Program-made: the position numbers and the translations under genes
Notes under the pieces: model-generated
What the model saw: only the letters and a program-made list of their open reading frames with translations
Database searches by the model: none
Told to the model about the DNA's origin: nothing
NCBI GenBank assembly: GCA_004380135.1
Contig: QXCR01000030.1
Coordinates: 169,131 to 233,130, forward strand
Length of the DNA stretch: 64,000 bases
Source: Stemphylium vesicarium
Lineage: Eukaryota; Ascomycota; Dothideomycetes; Pleosporales; Pleosporaceae
Direction of reading: 5' to 3'
In this document: piece by piece, positions 34,828 to 46,351 of the stretch
Numbering within the stretch: position 1 is the first letter of the stretch
Layout: every line of letters begins with the position of its first letter

Positions 34828-34985
34828 ATACAGAAGTGCCTCGAGGTTGTGAGCTAGCTCACTTACAGCTAGTCGATCTTAGTACTCTACGATTGGCTGA
34901 GACTAGCAAGGGGTATCCTAGCTCAACAGGGGTTCTACAGAAACGTCGCTTGCGCAAAGGATGAGGGCGGTTTTGCAAAGTACTG
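34828..34985 (-). repeat. Right 158-bp terminal inverted repeat
   Basis: Inverted partner of 29140-29297, ending GCAAAGTACTG just before TA. Confidence 0.88.
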
Positions 34986-35130
34986 TATCCGGGAGATGCT
35001 GTGAGCCGGGGATCTTGGGATGTCGTCGTCTTGGCGGGATCCTGATCACGTGATTGGGTGACACAGTCTTAGCGATTCCCCCGTCGTGCGCTGTCATTGC
35101 GCAGCTGGCGATCCTCCCTCTCATGGATCG
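34986..35130 (+). repeat. 145-bp direct repeat, right copy
   Basis: Same length and orientation as 28993-29137. It begins at the TA that follows the right terminal inverted repeat and is itself followed by TAGCAGTACG, which resembles the element end. Confidence 0.9.
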
Positions 35131-35760
35131 TAGCAGTACGATAGTAACACAACAGTGAACGGGGCCGCTGAGTTGCAGAAATGGGTGAACTGTCGGCGGT
35201 AATTGTGGCGCAGTTGGTGAGGGTTCTATTTCCTGAACCTAGAGTTTGTGGGGGCATTATAGCGCCGCACGACTATAGAGTAGTATATCACTATATAATC
35301 TCTAAGAGAATTAGAGTAGAGTACTAATTTACTAACCTAATATAATATGTACTACTCCTAACCGTGCTTCTAAATTTAGCTTTTCTAGATCCTACTATAT
35401 CTACGAGTTTTAGCTACTAAAGCTATAGCTACTTAAGGCTAATCTACACGACTTATTCTTATATATTTAGGCCCGCGATACCTATAGTTTTAATTACCCA
35501 CGTTATTGTTTCTAGGTCGCCTTTAGTATCCTCTTAATATTCTACTTAGGCCTATATTCTAATATTGCTCTTAAGGAAGAACTCTACTACTATAATATAA
35601 AGATTTTTCGCACTTAGTATAAAGGTAGTATTTAAGCTATACTTATTATTTACTTATATAATTAGAATAAAAACTTACGGGCGGCGTAGATATAGAATAG
35701 GTAAGCTATTAGGTAGCCCTCTAGTCCTTTAATAAAGCTAACACCTTATTAAGACAAACG
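35131..35760. other. AT-rich RIP-like DNA
   Basis: Dense TA steps and stops in every frame. It may be the destroyed 5' part of the following DUF3435-like relic; no motif is readable. Confidence 0.6.
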
Positions 35761-37160
35761 ATGATATTAATAGATGAGCCTACGAAACGCCATATTTATC
35801 CTGTCACACTGTTCCTTTCCATGGCTATCGCGGATGGCGTCATTGACGGCATTGGTTGCAGCAGCGATATGGCATCGCTGTGTAGTGACCAACGGTCTGG
35901 GTCGCTGCTCCTTCCCTATAAACAGGACTTATTGCACCTGCCAGTACTTCGAAGGACTGGTAACAAGTCTAGGGTGATCTCATCTTGTAGTATGAAACCA
36001 TCAGTACTCTACACAATGATGCAGGCACAGTTGGAGCGAGCTGGACATGAAGAGACTTTTGCAACCATGCTTCGGGACATCAGAAATGCAACTTAGCGAG
36101 GAAAGCGACGTAAAGTTGCAGACGACTACGTGGACAGCGGCACACTCTTGATTGGGCGTGGGCAGGGAAAGTGTGTCTCGGCGATACTAGCATTAGAAAT
36201 AGTCATGTTCTTTAATATAAAGACCTTTTATACACCTATAAGCCTTAAATCGCCCTATCTACTGTCGCACGTATTAAATGTGCAACTTAGGTATAACACT
36301 ACATGGTTAATGATTATATCTCATCTATATAGGTCATATGCCGCATACGACGCGATTCCCGACATACTGTGCCCCTTCATTAGGGCCGCTGCATCGGTCG
36401 CATACGAGCCCTACTATATGGACGCTTCGCCTGATGCATCTGGGAGCTGTCCATGGTGTAAAGTCCGGCTGAAACGGTAAGCCTCACCTGCACGCTCATG
36501 TAATCCGCAGCAAGATCAAGCTCATCATGTTTAGGATTCCGATGAAGTCGCACTTGCTCAAATGCTCCCAAAAAAATAAGAATCATGAAATGGAGAAGCA
36601 GCTCACCGCAGTCCTGCAAGAGAGGCAATGGAGATGCATGTGGAATTCATGCAGTTCTGGCCACATTGAACATGCCGAAACGGTGGCAACTCACATGAGC
36701 GCTCACGTCACAGCTGATGATGCTCACTGCCGATGGGGTTCCTGCACCTTCAACGCTATCAGCTTCGCTAATCTTCACGCACATCTTGCTGTTGACCACG
36801 GTGTCCATACCCAGATGACGATACCAACACGAGCCAAGTTCTGCATCGAGTGTGGAGTCTGGCTATCAAGTGCTCTAGATTGGGACAGTCATAGCGCACA
36901 GCATACGAAAAGTCCAGACATCGTTTACGGTCCTATCACTGCGGAAGGTATTATTGCAGCGCCCCGTCGGTGTCCGTACTGCATGACGCATGGTCGTTTC
37001 GTGCAAATGGAAAATGCGGGCCATTATGCCAAGCACATCGAGGATCACATCAACAAGCAGGTGGATAATGGCAGTAGGCAGGGAGTCTAATGCCCTCATT
37101 ATTCATGCCCAAAGAGGGACTTTAGTAAGAAAGAATTGCGGGATCACTTCGATATAGTTC
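35761..37160 (+). pseudogene. Relic of a FluG/DUF3435-like gene with C2H2 fingers
   Basis: Fragments in shifting frames. The part at about 35780-36090 reads IYPVTLFLSMAIADGVI, LPVLRRTGNKSRVISS and SVLYTMMQAQLERAGHEETF, which resembles the C-terminal half of fungal FluG-type DUF3435 proteins; a TAG ends it at about 36094. After an AT-rich break an open frame at 36527-37090 has several Cys/His pairs (CMWNSC...H...H, CRWGSCTFN...HAHLAVDH, FCIECGVWL...HSAQH, RRCPYCMTHGRF) and a further finger just after the stop near 37090-37170. DUF3435 includes the tyrosine recombinases that move Starship elements, but the catalytic core is not readable here. Assignment is from memory of the family and is tentative. 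Confidence 0.4.
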
Positions 37161-37838
37161 ATGGCATTGTGCTCCCGTAGGTTGAATAATTAGATGTCTA
37201 TTACACACTGCATGCGCAAGGCCCAAGAAGACATAAAGTATATTAAAGCAACGACGAAAAGGCTCTTGCTAAAAGAGCGACGGCGGACGCGAAACCGCTG
37301 AAGAGATCGAGGTAAAGATTACACCGCTGACGGTTGTTGTTGTTACCATTGCCGCGGCCGTTTAGGCGTGTGAGAACGCCCTTCTCCTCCGCTTGTTTGG
37401 AGACGGAGAGAAAAGTCTTCACGGGCTCATCTAGGGCATGACGTAGGTGGTCCTCCACTTTCAAGTCACTCTGTGCATCAGGGTATGTACCGCGAATAAA
37501 CCTCTTTATCAATAAGTTGCCCCGCATCGTGAACTTCTTATTTATTCCAAATTGCAAGCATCTGTGGCTCACTATAGGGAAGCTGCCATCCCAGACGAGC
37601 TAACGAAAAGTGTATACCCTTGCTGATCATCGACTCAAGAACGCAATGACGAATATCAACACCTAGAGATGAATAGATACGCGAAATCTAAGATATCACT
37701 TGCGAAGAGTAAGACTTAAGCGAAGCAATGTAAGCCTTTTAATCTACCTATAGAGTTGAACGCTTGCTACTGCCGATAAGATCACGTGCTAAATCGAAGG
37801 ATTAACCTTATTCTCCTCAGTCCTAGCACCCCTCACGT

Positions 37839-37915
37839 AGTACAGACGGAACGCAGTAAGTGTAGACACAGGCCGAGCCCAGATTAGGTCGGCATCTGCC
37901 GAATCTGTGAAAAGT
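37839..37915 (+). repeat. Dispersed repeat, copy A
   Basis: Starts AGTACAGACGGAACGCAG and ends near CCGAATCTGTGAAAAGT; shares this frame with 39348-39405 but has about 20 extra bases in the middle. Confidence 0.55.
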
Positions 37916-39347
37916 TGCTCTACTACTTACCTGTACTAGAGATATAGCCGTCCGCTTAATGCCATAAGCGCGGGTGCCATTGCCAAGTTTGGGGAAGTTA
38001 TCTTGTAGAATTATACGGACGTATAGGCCCACTAGTATCAAAACATTAGACAAGAAGAGGCAGCTCGCATTAGATCTGAGGAAGGAAGTACTAAGCAATT
38101 TCGCATGAAAGCGCTGCAGAGCCACTCATCAAAGAAACAATGTCGGTCTCTAGAGGAGTGGTAAGAAAACGAGGGGGAAAACTTTTATATTGCTAAGCAC
38201 TGTAATAGGATAGGAGTGTTAAACTCCTATCTTACTTTGCTACTAAGCTTTAACTATCTCCTTAGTTATTCCTTAGTGTCCCTAGATAAGAAAACTTAAT
38301 ATAGCATCGTTATACCTTCTAACCCCTAGTAACTTAACTCTGTAAAAACCCTATTATACGCACTAAACCTAATTTCCGCATCCCTAGGCTAATCCTACTA
38401 ATGCACTAGCGTGCTTAACTAGTAGAGTATTATACTAGGGCTGAACGGATTAGTCTAGTCTATATATAATAGGGCGTTGGGGCTAAGATCGGTATAGGGG
38501 TAGGCGGGCAGAAGGCTCCCGAGGGCGTCTGTCTCAGGTGTGGTGCTCCATCCAATGTTGACGTCGGGTGTGTGGTGAGGGAGAAGTGAGCAGGCTAGTA
38601 GCTCAAGACGGTTCTTCTTTACTCTTGCTGCATGAGCTCGGCCCCCTTTTGCGCCTGATGCTTGCCGTTTCGGATTGCGATTTGGGGCGTAGCGTTTAGA
38701 TTTGTTAGTAGGGCTGTGACGGAATTTAGCTGTAGCTAGAACGCCTTTATAGACTACCTCTTCTATTAGGCGCTACTTAGCCGTCCCTTTCTTCTTAACC
38801 ATTTTGAAGGCCTGCGTAAAGGTTAGTGACGAGGGAGAGAGAGGGGAAGAGGCGTGCCGCATTCATAGATAGGTTATACTAAATTAAATTCTAATAACCT
38901 TTACCCGCCTTATTAGTGTTCTTTTAAAACTAATTATATATATTATAGAGCTTTATTGTTTTGTTAGGGGCGTTCTTAAGCACCTAGTATAGAAGCTCCG
39001 CATATGACGCTGTGGGATCCCAATTGGTGTTATTACTCGTTGGCTGGAGGGGCGTATTAAGACCAATTCGATAATCGTCATGATCACTAGACAGGGTAGC
39101 CATGGTTGTGGTTGTACGGGGCACCGTAGGGCTTTTTGCGATATCAAACGGACGAGCGAAGAAAATCCAACGTATGCAAGAAGAATAAGAGATGATATTT
39201 ATAAGTCTACATCTCCCCTGACCACCGCCCGCGCTAGCATTAGCGAAGACGCTTCGTTCCGGCGGGCCAGCAGCGCCAGCAACCCTGTAATGTGCCGAGC
39301 TTCGATGACAGCTCGCCTTCACAGCCACACTGTGCCGTATGGCCAAT

Positions 39348-39405
39348 AGTACAGACGAAACGCAGCCCAGGTGGGTCGGTATCCACCGAATCTGTGAACA
39401 GTCGC
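39348..39405 (+). repeat. Dispersed repeat, copy B
   Basis: Starts AGTACAGACGAAACGCAG and contains CCGAATCTGTGAACAGT, similar to 37839-37915. Confidence 0.55.
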
Positions 39406-40566
39406 CTTAAAGGAGCGACGTAAAGTCTACAGAACATGACACGTTGCGTTAGTATGAAAGACTTGAGCTCAGATTGCCGAGATGGGAAATACTCCGCTGC
39501 CTAAGCCGACACTACATCAAGCTATAAGGAACCGATGATAGAAAATTGTGCAACTATTATACGTATGTAATTCATTACACGCCACTTCGCGTGCCTTACG
39601 CGGAGATTAGTAACCTAAAAGCCTTTAGACGCCTGTAATCACCCTTAGAGATACTATAATACTAATTGCCTAGTAGGTAAATCGTATTACTCGATGTTAT
39701 TAGTTATAGGAAACTAGAAAGGCTTTGTATACTTGCCCTAGACGATACATTTACTACTATAGGTTTAGCTCGCCTAATAACTATAGTGTTAGTATCTATG
39801 CACACATAGAGCGTCATCCCTATGTGTTTACAACTATTTAACTTAATTGCTGCGTGTTGCGTTAGCTCCTTAGATGTAAACTCTGCGGTTGCTGCGCCCT
39901 TAAAGACCCCTGTCCTACCATCTCGTAGGAATTATGAATAAAGATGCCACGAGCTTCTGTCAGTACTGCTCCGCATCGTACGTTGACAGGCATGCCATTC
40001 GTGCTAGTTGAGTAGATCGGTGGTGATTGCAGCGCATAGAGTGGATAAACTGGGGCAGGGGGTACACTTCGCATCAGTCTATTGAAGAAGACCTATATTC
40101 ACTCTACGCTTACAGGTTTCGACGATGTATGTCAGGCCGTGTCAGGCCAGATGACGATATATACTATCCTGCACCATGATCAGTAGTTCACTGATCATAC
40201 GTACCTTTTTGGTTGCATGGCGTAGTGGTGCAGGGCTGCGTCCTAACAATGTCTTAGTAAACTTTTACGTATTCGTGATCGCCCGGCCCCTAATTAACGC
40301 GAAAGATTATTAGGTTATTCGCTACCACCTTATTACTTTAATACCGCTCCTAATAGCTCTAAAATATCTACTAGCCCCACAGATACCATATCGCCCATAG
40401 CGTTCGGAAGGGAAGCCTCTCTTAATGTGGATGTTGTCGAGATCTAGGATAGAAGTCGAAGCGACCTGACTAATGATGAGATGACAGACAGTAGTGAGGC
40501 TAGCGATTGTGAGAAGCAAATGCTTTCATGTAGTATATAGACAGACACAATTACCATGAGTATTAG

Positions 40567-42014
40567 CTACAGCATCGCTTTCCGGTGCTTTAGCGCAGAG
40601 AGACGATGCCTAACCGTTGCGTTTCCAGAATTACAATCCTCCAACTTCGCAATCGTCGCGTCAAGAAGGTCTGCCAGAACATTCTGCGTGATTACTTCTT
40701 CGACCAATGCACGAAAATTGCTCGTATTGTAGGCCTCCAGAATGAGAAGCATGCTCTTAGCATACCTACCTAGCATTAGTATAAGATCAAAAAGATACTT
40801 TAAAACTGCATGACTTACTCAAGTGCCGAAGCTACCGGGCTGAGTTGTGTTTGATCCTTGTGATTTCGCAACGGGAGGCTACTCGCAATGGCATCCAGAC
40901 TAATGCGCAGAAGCTCGCGACAGTCATGCAGCTTTGCTTGCTCTGGATGTTTGCTGCAGTGGGAGAGGACGTTGCGTACGTAGGGTCGTAACATACTGCT
41001 CAAGATCTCATGGTAGTAACCACGTAGAGCTTTCTTTGGTATGTATATGGTGTGCGCAGAATTAGCATCCCAAGCAAGGTGTGATGGTATTGTTAACCGC
41101 CACGCCTTGAAGGAGCGGAGGATAGTTTTTGCGCTGCCGTGAATTTGCTCCTAGTCACTCTGACCTTCGCCACTGATTGTAACGATAGTTGCCAAAGCTA
41201 GTCGTTGAAGCCCGACTATACACCAAAAAACCTCTAATGCAGTGTGTCTGAACGTCTTCGCCGGCTAAAAGGGAGGCATCGCGCTGAGCCTCCGGAAGCG
41301 ATAGGAACTACCCGATGAAGTAGGGCTGAACTTACTATGTCCTATTAGAGTCGCGCTATACTATGCATTTCTGACCACTTACTTCTAAAGGTACTAGCAG
41401 GCCCAAGATAGTTCGCGGTAGTCACGATTAATTTTCTCTATCTAATTAGTAGTCTAAATAGCTTTTTTAATCCAGATAAAAGCCTTGTTTAGGTTTCCAA
41501 TCTTGCCCTCGTAGACTGCAGCTAGCATGCTAGCCTGCACCCAGGTGGAGAAATCCGCTTGAGCTGGATTATCAAGTATGGTCACCGCATGAGTATAGTA
41601 TTCGTTGTGAGAGATGAGCCGAGGCGACGCGTATAATTCGCCAAGCGCTATTACCATGAATGCGATAGCCCTCTGATGGGATGAAGAGACGAATCGCTCA
41701 AGGATCTCTCCTTGCAGAGTGGAGAGAACTTGTCGTGAGTCTACGAATGGAAGTAGGATACCAACGTGATGTTCGTATAACTAAAGTATTCTGGTGTATC
41801 CCTCTATGGTAGCGGCGCAATCTTTGCTATAATGCGTTGAGAGCAGTACTGGGGCCCGATTCGGCGATTGGTAAGAATCATCGATCGCATCCACCTTCGT
41901 CTGCTGCTTTTTGAGCCTAAGTTGTTCTCTTCTACTCTTATTAGCTACCAAGAAAAAAACGAGCAGGGGAGGCGGTAGGATACCTAGTGAGAATACGGTT
42001 TCTACGGCAGTCAT
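40567..42014 (-). pseudogene. Relic of a fungal-specific transcription factor
   Basis: Reading the minus strand from 42014, frames give LLSTHYSKDCAATIEGYTRIL, a TAG, then LYEHHVGILLPFVDSRQVLS, RFVSSSHQRAIAFMVIALGE, YYTHAVTILDNPAQADFSTW and VQASMLAAVYEGKIGNLNKA, the texture of the middle homology region of zinc-cluster regulators. The stop at about 41782 looks like CAG to TAG. Further 3' pieces at 40815-41003 and 40567-40776 are helical and similar in style. No Cys6 cluster is seen, so the 5' end is missing or destroyed. Confidence 0.6.
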
Positions 42015-42895
42015 GACCAGAAGTCTGGCAACGTGGACATGGTACTCTAACAGAGCATCTAGTCTTTCTTCTGTTACACCTGTCGCACGAGACCACAGGA
42101 TCGCTTATAGTAGAAATGTGAATTAAGAATAAAGAGAATGTGCTAAGGCAACAGCGACGATAGGGGTGGGCATACTTATGTTAGTACTTATGGAGTAGTA
42201 GCTGCACCAACCCTTGAACCATGCGTGTACATGCATATATATGCATAGCCTCCTTGCATGATACCTAGGTCATCACACTTGCCATGCGGCCCCTTGTATC
42301 TGCAGGGGACGTTTTGAGCAAGGCGCGTAGTGAATATCCCCCACAGCAGGAACCTGTAGTAAGCCTAGTCTGTCATACCTTGTTCGCTCACACATAAGCT
42401 CCGTTTCTCCTTTCTCTATTACCTACTTCCACTCAAAGGATACCCTTCCTGCAAGCATCATGGATCGCGACGCACTACACGACTTAGTGTACGTGTGGAT
42501 AACTAAGGTTCGACATACGACATGAAATCCATACAGGTGGTCTAATAATCCTAGCTCCCCTCTAATATAACTTAGGAAACGCTTAAGGATCTCGCTTAAC
42601 GTATTATGTATAAGCAACCACTCTATATAGACGTGGATAGAAACCAAGATGGGGCCGCCTAGGGCTATCTACAGTGTAGAAAAGAAGAAGATGCGTAACG
42701 TTTTATAGGTATAAGAGTAGTTCCTATAGTATCTTATTACCTATTAAAGTGCTAATAACGCTAGACTTTATTCTAAAGTAGTTTAAAGCTTCGATCTAAG
42801 ATAAGAGACTAGTAACTAGTGCATCCGTATCTACACGCTCTCTAGTCTCTTATCTAGCAAACTAGACCAGCCTATAGTCTAATTAATATGGAGTG
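42015..42895. other. Gene-free, partly AT-rich
   Basis: Contains a small palindrome (TGCATATATATGCA near 42232) and otherwise only short frames. Confidence 0.5.
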
Positions 42896-43267
42896 ATGCA
42901 TTGCCATCCACAGCACGGGCCAGTCGTATATGCCCACAATCTTCATAGTGTTAATCGAGAGCTACAGTATTACCCAACAGAATGCCGAAGTCTCTACTTT
43001 GGGAATCTAGCGTATGATCTTACAGCAACGCAGCTGCGCGACGCCATCATGGGAGATGGAACACCGAAGGATGGGCTTAATAAAGTAGAGAAGAAGGGGG
43101 GATTTGCTTATAGGTTTGCTTCATTCTTAACAAGGCACAACGCCCAAGACGCACTAGAATATTGGATGGGAAAGGGCCAACTAGGAGGCAGGAAACTGAT
43201 TGTGAGGTGGTCGAAGGATCACGTTGTAACATCAGATGCGATGGTTCTTCATGTTGCGAGGAGCTAG
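42896..43267 (+). CDS. Small RRM-like RNA-binding protein
   Basis: 123 aa from the ATG at 42896. Residues about 30-105 fit an RNA recognition motif: RNP2-like SLYFGNLAYDLTATQLRD, RNP1-like GGFAYRFASFLTRHNAQDAL and a final strand GGRKLIVRWSK. It is GC-normal and free of stops inside a decayed neighbourhood. It may be an intact short gene or the surviving 3' exon of a longer one, since the frame before the ATG is AT-rich. Function beyond RNA binding cannot be inferred. Confidence 0.5.
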   Translation: MHCHPQHGPVVYAHNLHSVNRELQYYPTECRSLYFGNLAYDLTATQLRDAIMGDGTPKDGLNKVEKKGGFAYRFASFLTRHNAQDALEYWMGKGQLGGRKLIVRWSKDHVVTSDAMVLHVARS

Positions 43268-43626
43268 ATACGGGGAAGAAATTCGCCGCCCATACTCACC
43301 CGGCGCTACCTCTCCTCATTTGCTTCGCGTGTCTTCTGTCAGTTTCAAGACTTGTGCTTGTACGGTGAATGGTAGGTGCCGCATTGCACGCATGGAATGA
43401 TCGTATCGTACGACATAAACATCCCTCGCCGATCGCTTAACTCTTTGTGGCTGGCTGTTCCCCTCTTTCTTCGACCTTGTCCCTAGCTGTGAAGATTAGA
43501 CAAGGGTACGAGATGTAAGTAAGTTGTACATACAAGCCGTACGATACTGGATAGCCCGCGCCATGCGTCAAGTGAATACGTCGTACCGGACCTCGGGGAT
43601 GTTGTTCACTTCCAGTCGATCGTCCG

Positions 43627-43974
43627 GTGTTCCTGCGCGTAGACTCGAAGCTCTACCTCACGTCCCGTCGCTCTCTTCTCACCACTGCTCTCCACCAAGA
43701 TGACAGCGCATCGGCTCTACAGGACGACGCATTCCGATTATCGCCTGCCATCCAACGCTCCCGCACAACCACGCGTAACGGCTCATCCACCGGCAGCTTG
43801 GCTAAGAAAAACGGTGGCCTAATAATGCACCCTCAGACTTCCTGCGTGAAGCCCATCATCATGACCACCTCCAATGTACATCCACCAGCCATGTATCCTG
43901 AGATAGAGGAGCGCAACATGCTGGTGTCGGAGTTGAGCGAGTCGCTAAAACAGAACCTGCTTTTCGAACGATAA
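43627..43974 (+). pseudogene. Fragment resembling the end of a DUF3295 protein
   Basis: The open frame has no ATG at its beginning. Its second half (HPQTSCVKPIIMTTSNVH, then EIEERNMLVSELSESLKQNL) resembles the conserved C-terminal part of fungal DUF3295 proteins, which have a Cys-Arg-Pro-Ile motif followed by an ERxxLxxELxESL helix. It stops early, at LLFER. Probably a gene fragment; assignment is from memory. Confidence 0.35.
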
Positions 43975-45960
43975 ATTGTCAACCTCCCCCTACGCTAGGC
44001 TATGACCACAGGCGATATTAAGGGCCTTAACACCAACGAATAATAAGCCTAAATTAGGTTCGCTACTTATAGTAAGTTATTTAGCTTAGGCTCTAGCGAC
44101 TACCACAAATTAGGATAGTAGTCTGGTATCATTTCCTAGCCTTTGCATTTCTAGCATTCGCTCCGGGCCTGTGGCATTTATTCCTTAGTTTGCTCGGTCG
44201 GGTAAGGGCGCGGGCGCGTCTCTCACGGAGGCAGTCTTAGCGTGCATACTTTCATGTCGAACTCGCTTTCCAACGTAAGGTGGTATCCTCTGTACCCGAT
44301 TCATCGCCCTGTCGCCTTGAAACACGAAAGCCGCAGATCGACACCCGACCAAAACTCACGCGATCCTCGACACTGCGCCAGCGCGACTGCAACAATTGCA
44401 GGCCTTTGAATCGTGGGATGAACAAATGCCCGACCGGGGGCTAGGGCGTGTGCACTCCAAAAGAAAGCAGTGTCCCGACCGCAAAGGCAAGCGCGATCCG
44501 TGCTACATCTCCGTGTGTATTGCAACGAAGCGTCAATGAACAGTCTTTGCGGCAAGGTATTCTATCCGTATGCACGAATGGGCCTCGAGATGGACCGCGA
44601 GCCGTTCCGATCGATTTCGCCGACTCGCGATGTATTGGGAACGTACAGGTCACGTGCGAATCGGCTTCGCCCGGTAGCAAGACCCAAGCTGGCACGTGCC
44701 TGCACCACAGGTCAGCACCTTTGTTATCGTCAACGCGTCTGCCGAGACACTTTGCTGCGAGGGTGGTGGACACAGACGAGGGCTGCGCGTTTCTCGGGCC
44801 ATTTCACGCGCGCCCTTATAACCCGCTTGCAGGTATTGTGTTGGCGACCGTGGCTTTCGCTGAGCCGCAATCTGCTCGCTTTGGGCCGTCGCAACAGCGG
44901 TAGAACTTGCGATCCGGAAGAGCCACCAAGTCGACACAGGCCGGGAGCCCTGCCCCACCTCAACCAATCCGGGACAAGCGCTGGCGGCGAACGTGCTCTG
45001 TCCTCATTCGTCTGCCGAGACTGGCCTAGTGCGGGGCATGGGCCTCCGCGAGGCCGTTTAGCTGCGTGCGCCCTTACGTATCTCGTCTTACTTGCGCTCG
45101 CGTTACGAAGAAGCCGGTGAATGGCACTGCCAGTCTGAAGTATGGTATTGCAAGGCCAGGGATTTCTGCGCAATTGCGATAGGCTAGCTTCGTGGCCTTT
45201 GTCTGCTGCGCCCGATGGCCTTGCTCTGTTTCGCGGTGCCCGACATGCGCAAGATGTGTAGCGGCCCAACGTAAACGTTTCTTCCATCAGCCGAGCGAAG
45301 TGGACTTTTGTTTCGTGGTTGGAAGTCGGTGGTTGCGGGTCGCGGGTCAGGAGACCCCACCATGGCTAGAAAACTTTGGCGAGGCGTCTGGGTCAAAGTG
45401 CCCCGCCATCAGCGCCTCTCGTCTTGATAACGCCGACTTCTGCTAACTCTGGTCTCCATCGCAACGGGGTATGCTTGTACACTGCGTAGGATCGTGCTGC
45501 GAGTAAAGGCATTCTTCGTCTGTTGCAAGCTAACTCACCACATCACACACTTCTAATCCCAGCCTAGGGTTGTATGAAGTGCACTACCGAGAAGCCCTCC
45601 TCATAACGCCTGCACGTTAACAGAAGGTCAGTTGTGAGCAAACCCCCTACGCCCTGTAACCGTGCTGACTGCTACTAGGCTGTGCTTGGGCTTCAAAGTC
45701 CGGCCACTACATAAGATCTCAGTATACGGTCGCTTTCCGCTACGAACCGAGATATCTTCAACAAATCAGTTACACCTCTATACAGAGATCACTCGCAGCG
45801 GTACGCTCTATCACCAGAACAAGGCTAGGGTTTGAAAATAGCTTATTCTCATTCCTCCAAGTACCAACCACCCATGCTATTCATAATGTAGTCGCTGACT
45901 ATAATGTAGAAGACTCGAGATTCGCCCGAACCACAACGTCTAAAACAAGCGATCTTTATC
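43975..45960. other. Region with a GC-rich island (about 44.2-45.45 kb)
   Basis: A GC-rich block with long overlapping open frames on both strands (for example 44470-45120 plus, 44730-45287 minus), as expected from base composition alone. None shows a recognisable motif. From 45.5 kb the composition returns to normal, and this part is upstream of the next small ORF. Confidence 0.45.
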
Positions 45961-46185
45961 ATGACACTACACCAGAAAGATGACAAGAAAGATGAGAACT
46001 TGGTTTTCATAACATACAAGGATGAATGGATAGCCGGTTCAAAGTCTCTAGTTCAAATTAAAGGGATAGCTTTCCGCTCTAAGGATGGTTCTCGCATGCC
46101 TGTAGAAAAAGATATAGTCGTGGAAAAGGGGGAAGAAATCACAGGCCTTGACTTTAAACTTTGTATAAAAGATGAGTTGGAATGA
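45961..46185 (+). CDS. Small ORF with A-rich codons
   Basis: 74 aa from ATG, beta-rich in appearance (LVFITYKDEWIAGSKSLVQI, IVVEKGEEITGLDFKLCI). Lysine is coded by both AAA and AAG and isoleucine often by ATA, unlike genes in the left half. The stop codon overlaps a terminator-like hairpin. No family recognised. It could be a foreign, perhaps bacterial, fragment or chance. Confidence 0.35.
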   Translation: MTLHQKDDKKDENLVFITYKDEWIAGSKSLVQIKGIAFRSKDGSRMPVEKDIVVEKGEEITGLDFKLCIKDELE

Positions 46186-46203
46186 GCGAGCTTGCTCGCT
46201 TTT
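46185..46203 (+). terminator. Hairpin plus T-run, resembling an intrinsic terminator
   Basis: AGCGAGC, a TT loop, then GCTCGCT, a perfect 7-bp stem followed by TTTT. Such structures terminate bacterial transcription; in a fungal nuclear genome it has no such role, so it may be chance or a trace of transfer. Confidence 0.35.
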
Positions 46204-46351
46204 GCCCGCTATGTTAATCGAGGGCTGCGCTAGCTTATAGATATCTCAGCAGTTTCTCTTGGTATAAATTGGTTCCATCGGCAGTGCTTTCGTGAAGGAA
46301 CCTCAGAGAGCGAAAATGTTGAACTGCATGGTTGTTACAACAGATGCTTCG

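Larger units (their letters stand above)
29140..34985. mobile_element. 5.85-kb TIR-bounded unit carrying two NLR copies
   Basis: The ends are inverted copies of 158 bp beginning CAGTACTTTGCAAAACCGCC, flanked on both sides by TA (29138-29139 and 34986-34987), the target duplication of Tc1/mariner-type elements. About nine differences separate the two ends, all transitions. Inside are an intact minus-strand NLR, a decayed plus-strand NLR copy and a nested pogo-like transposon. No transposase other than the nested one is present, so the unit would be non-autonomous. Alternatively it is a palindromic inverted duplication whose arms happen to end at TA; the direct repeats flanking it favour insertion at a TA between tandem repeats. 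Confidence 0.6.
37161..40566. other. AT-rich region without intact genes
   Basis: Mixed RIP-like and GC-normal blocks. It contains two partial copies of a dispersed repeat (37839 and 39348), a GC-normal block at 38.5-38.85 kb and small frames without motifs. Confidence 0.55.

Noticed and set aside
44470..45287. Overlapping 150-216 aa frames on both strands
   Set aside because: Expected in GC-rich DNA; none has domain-like sequence or splice support.
46185..46203. Functional transcription terminator
   Set aside because: Intrinsic terminators do not act on fungal RNA polymerase II, so it is listed only as a structural oddity.
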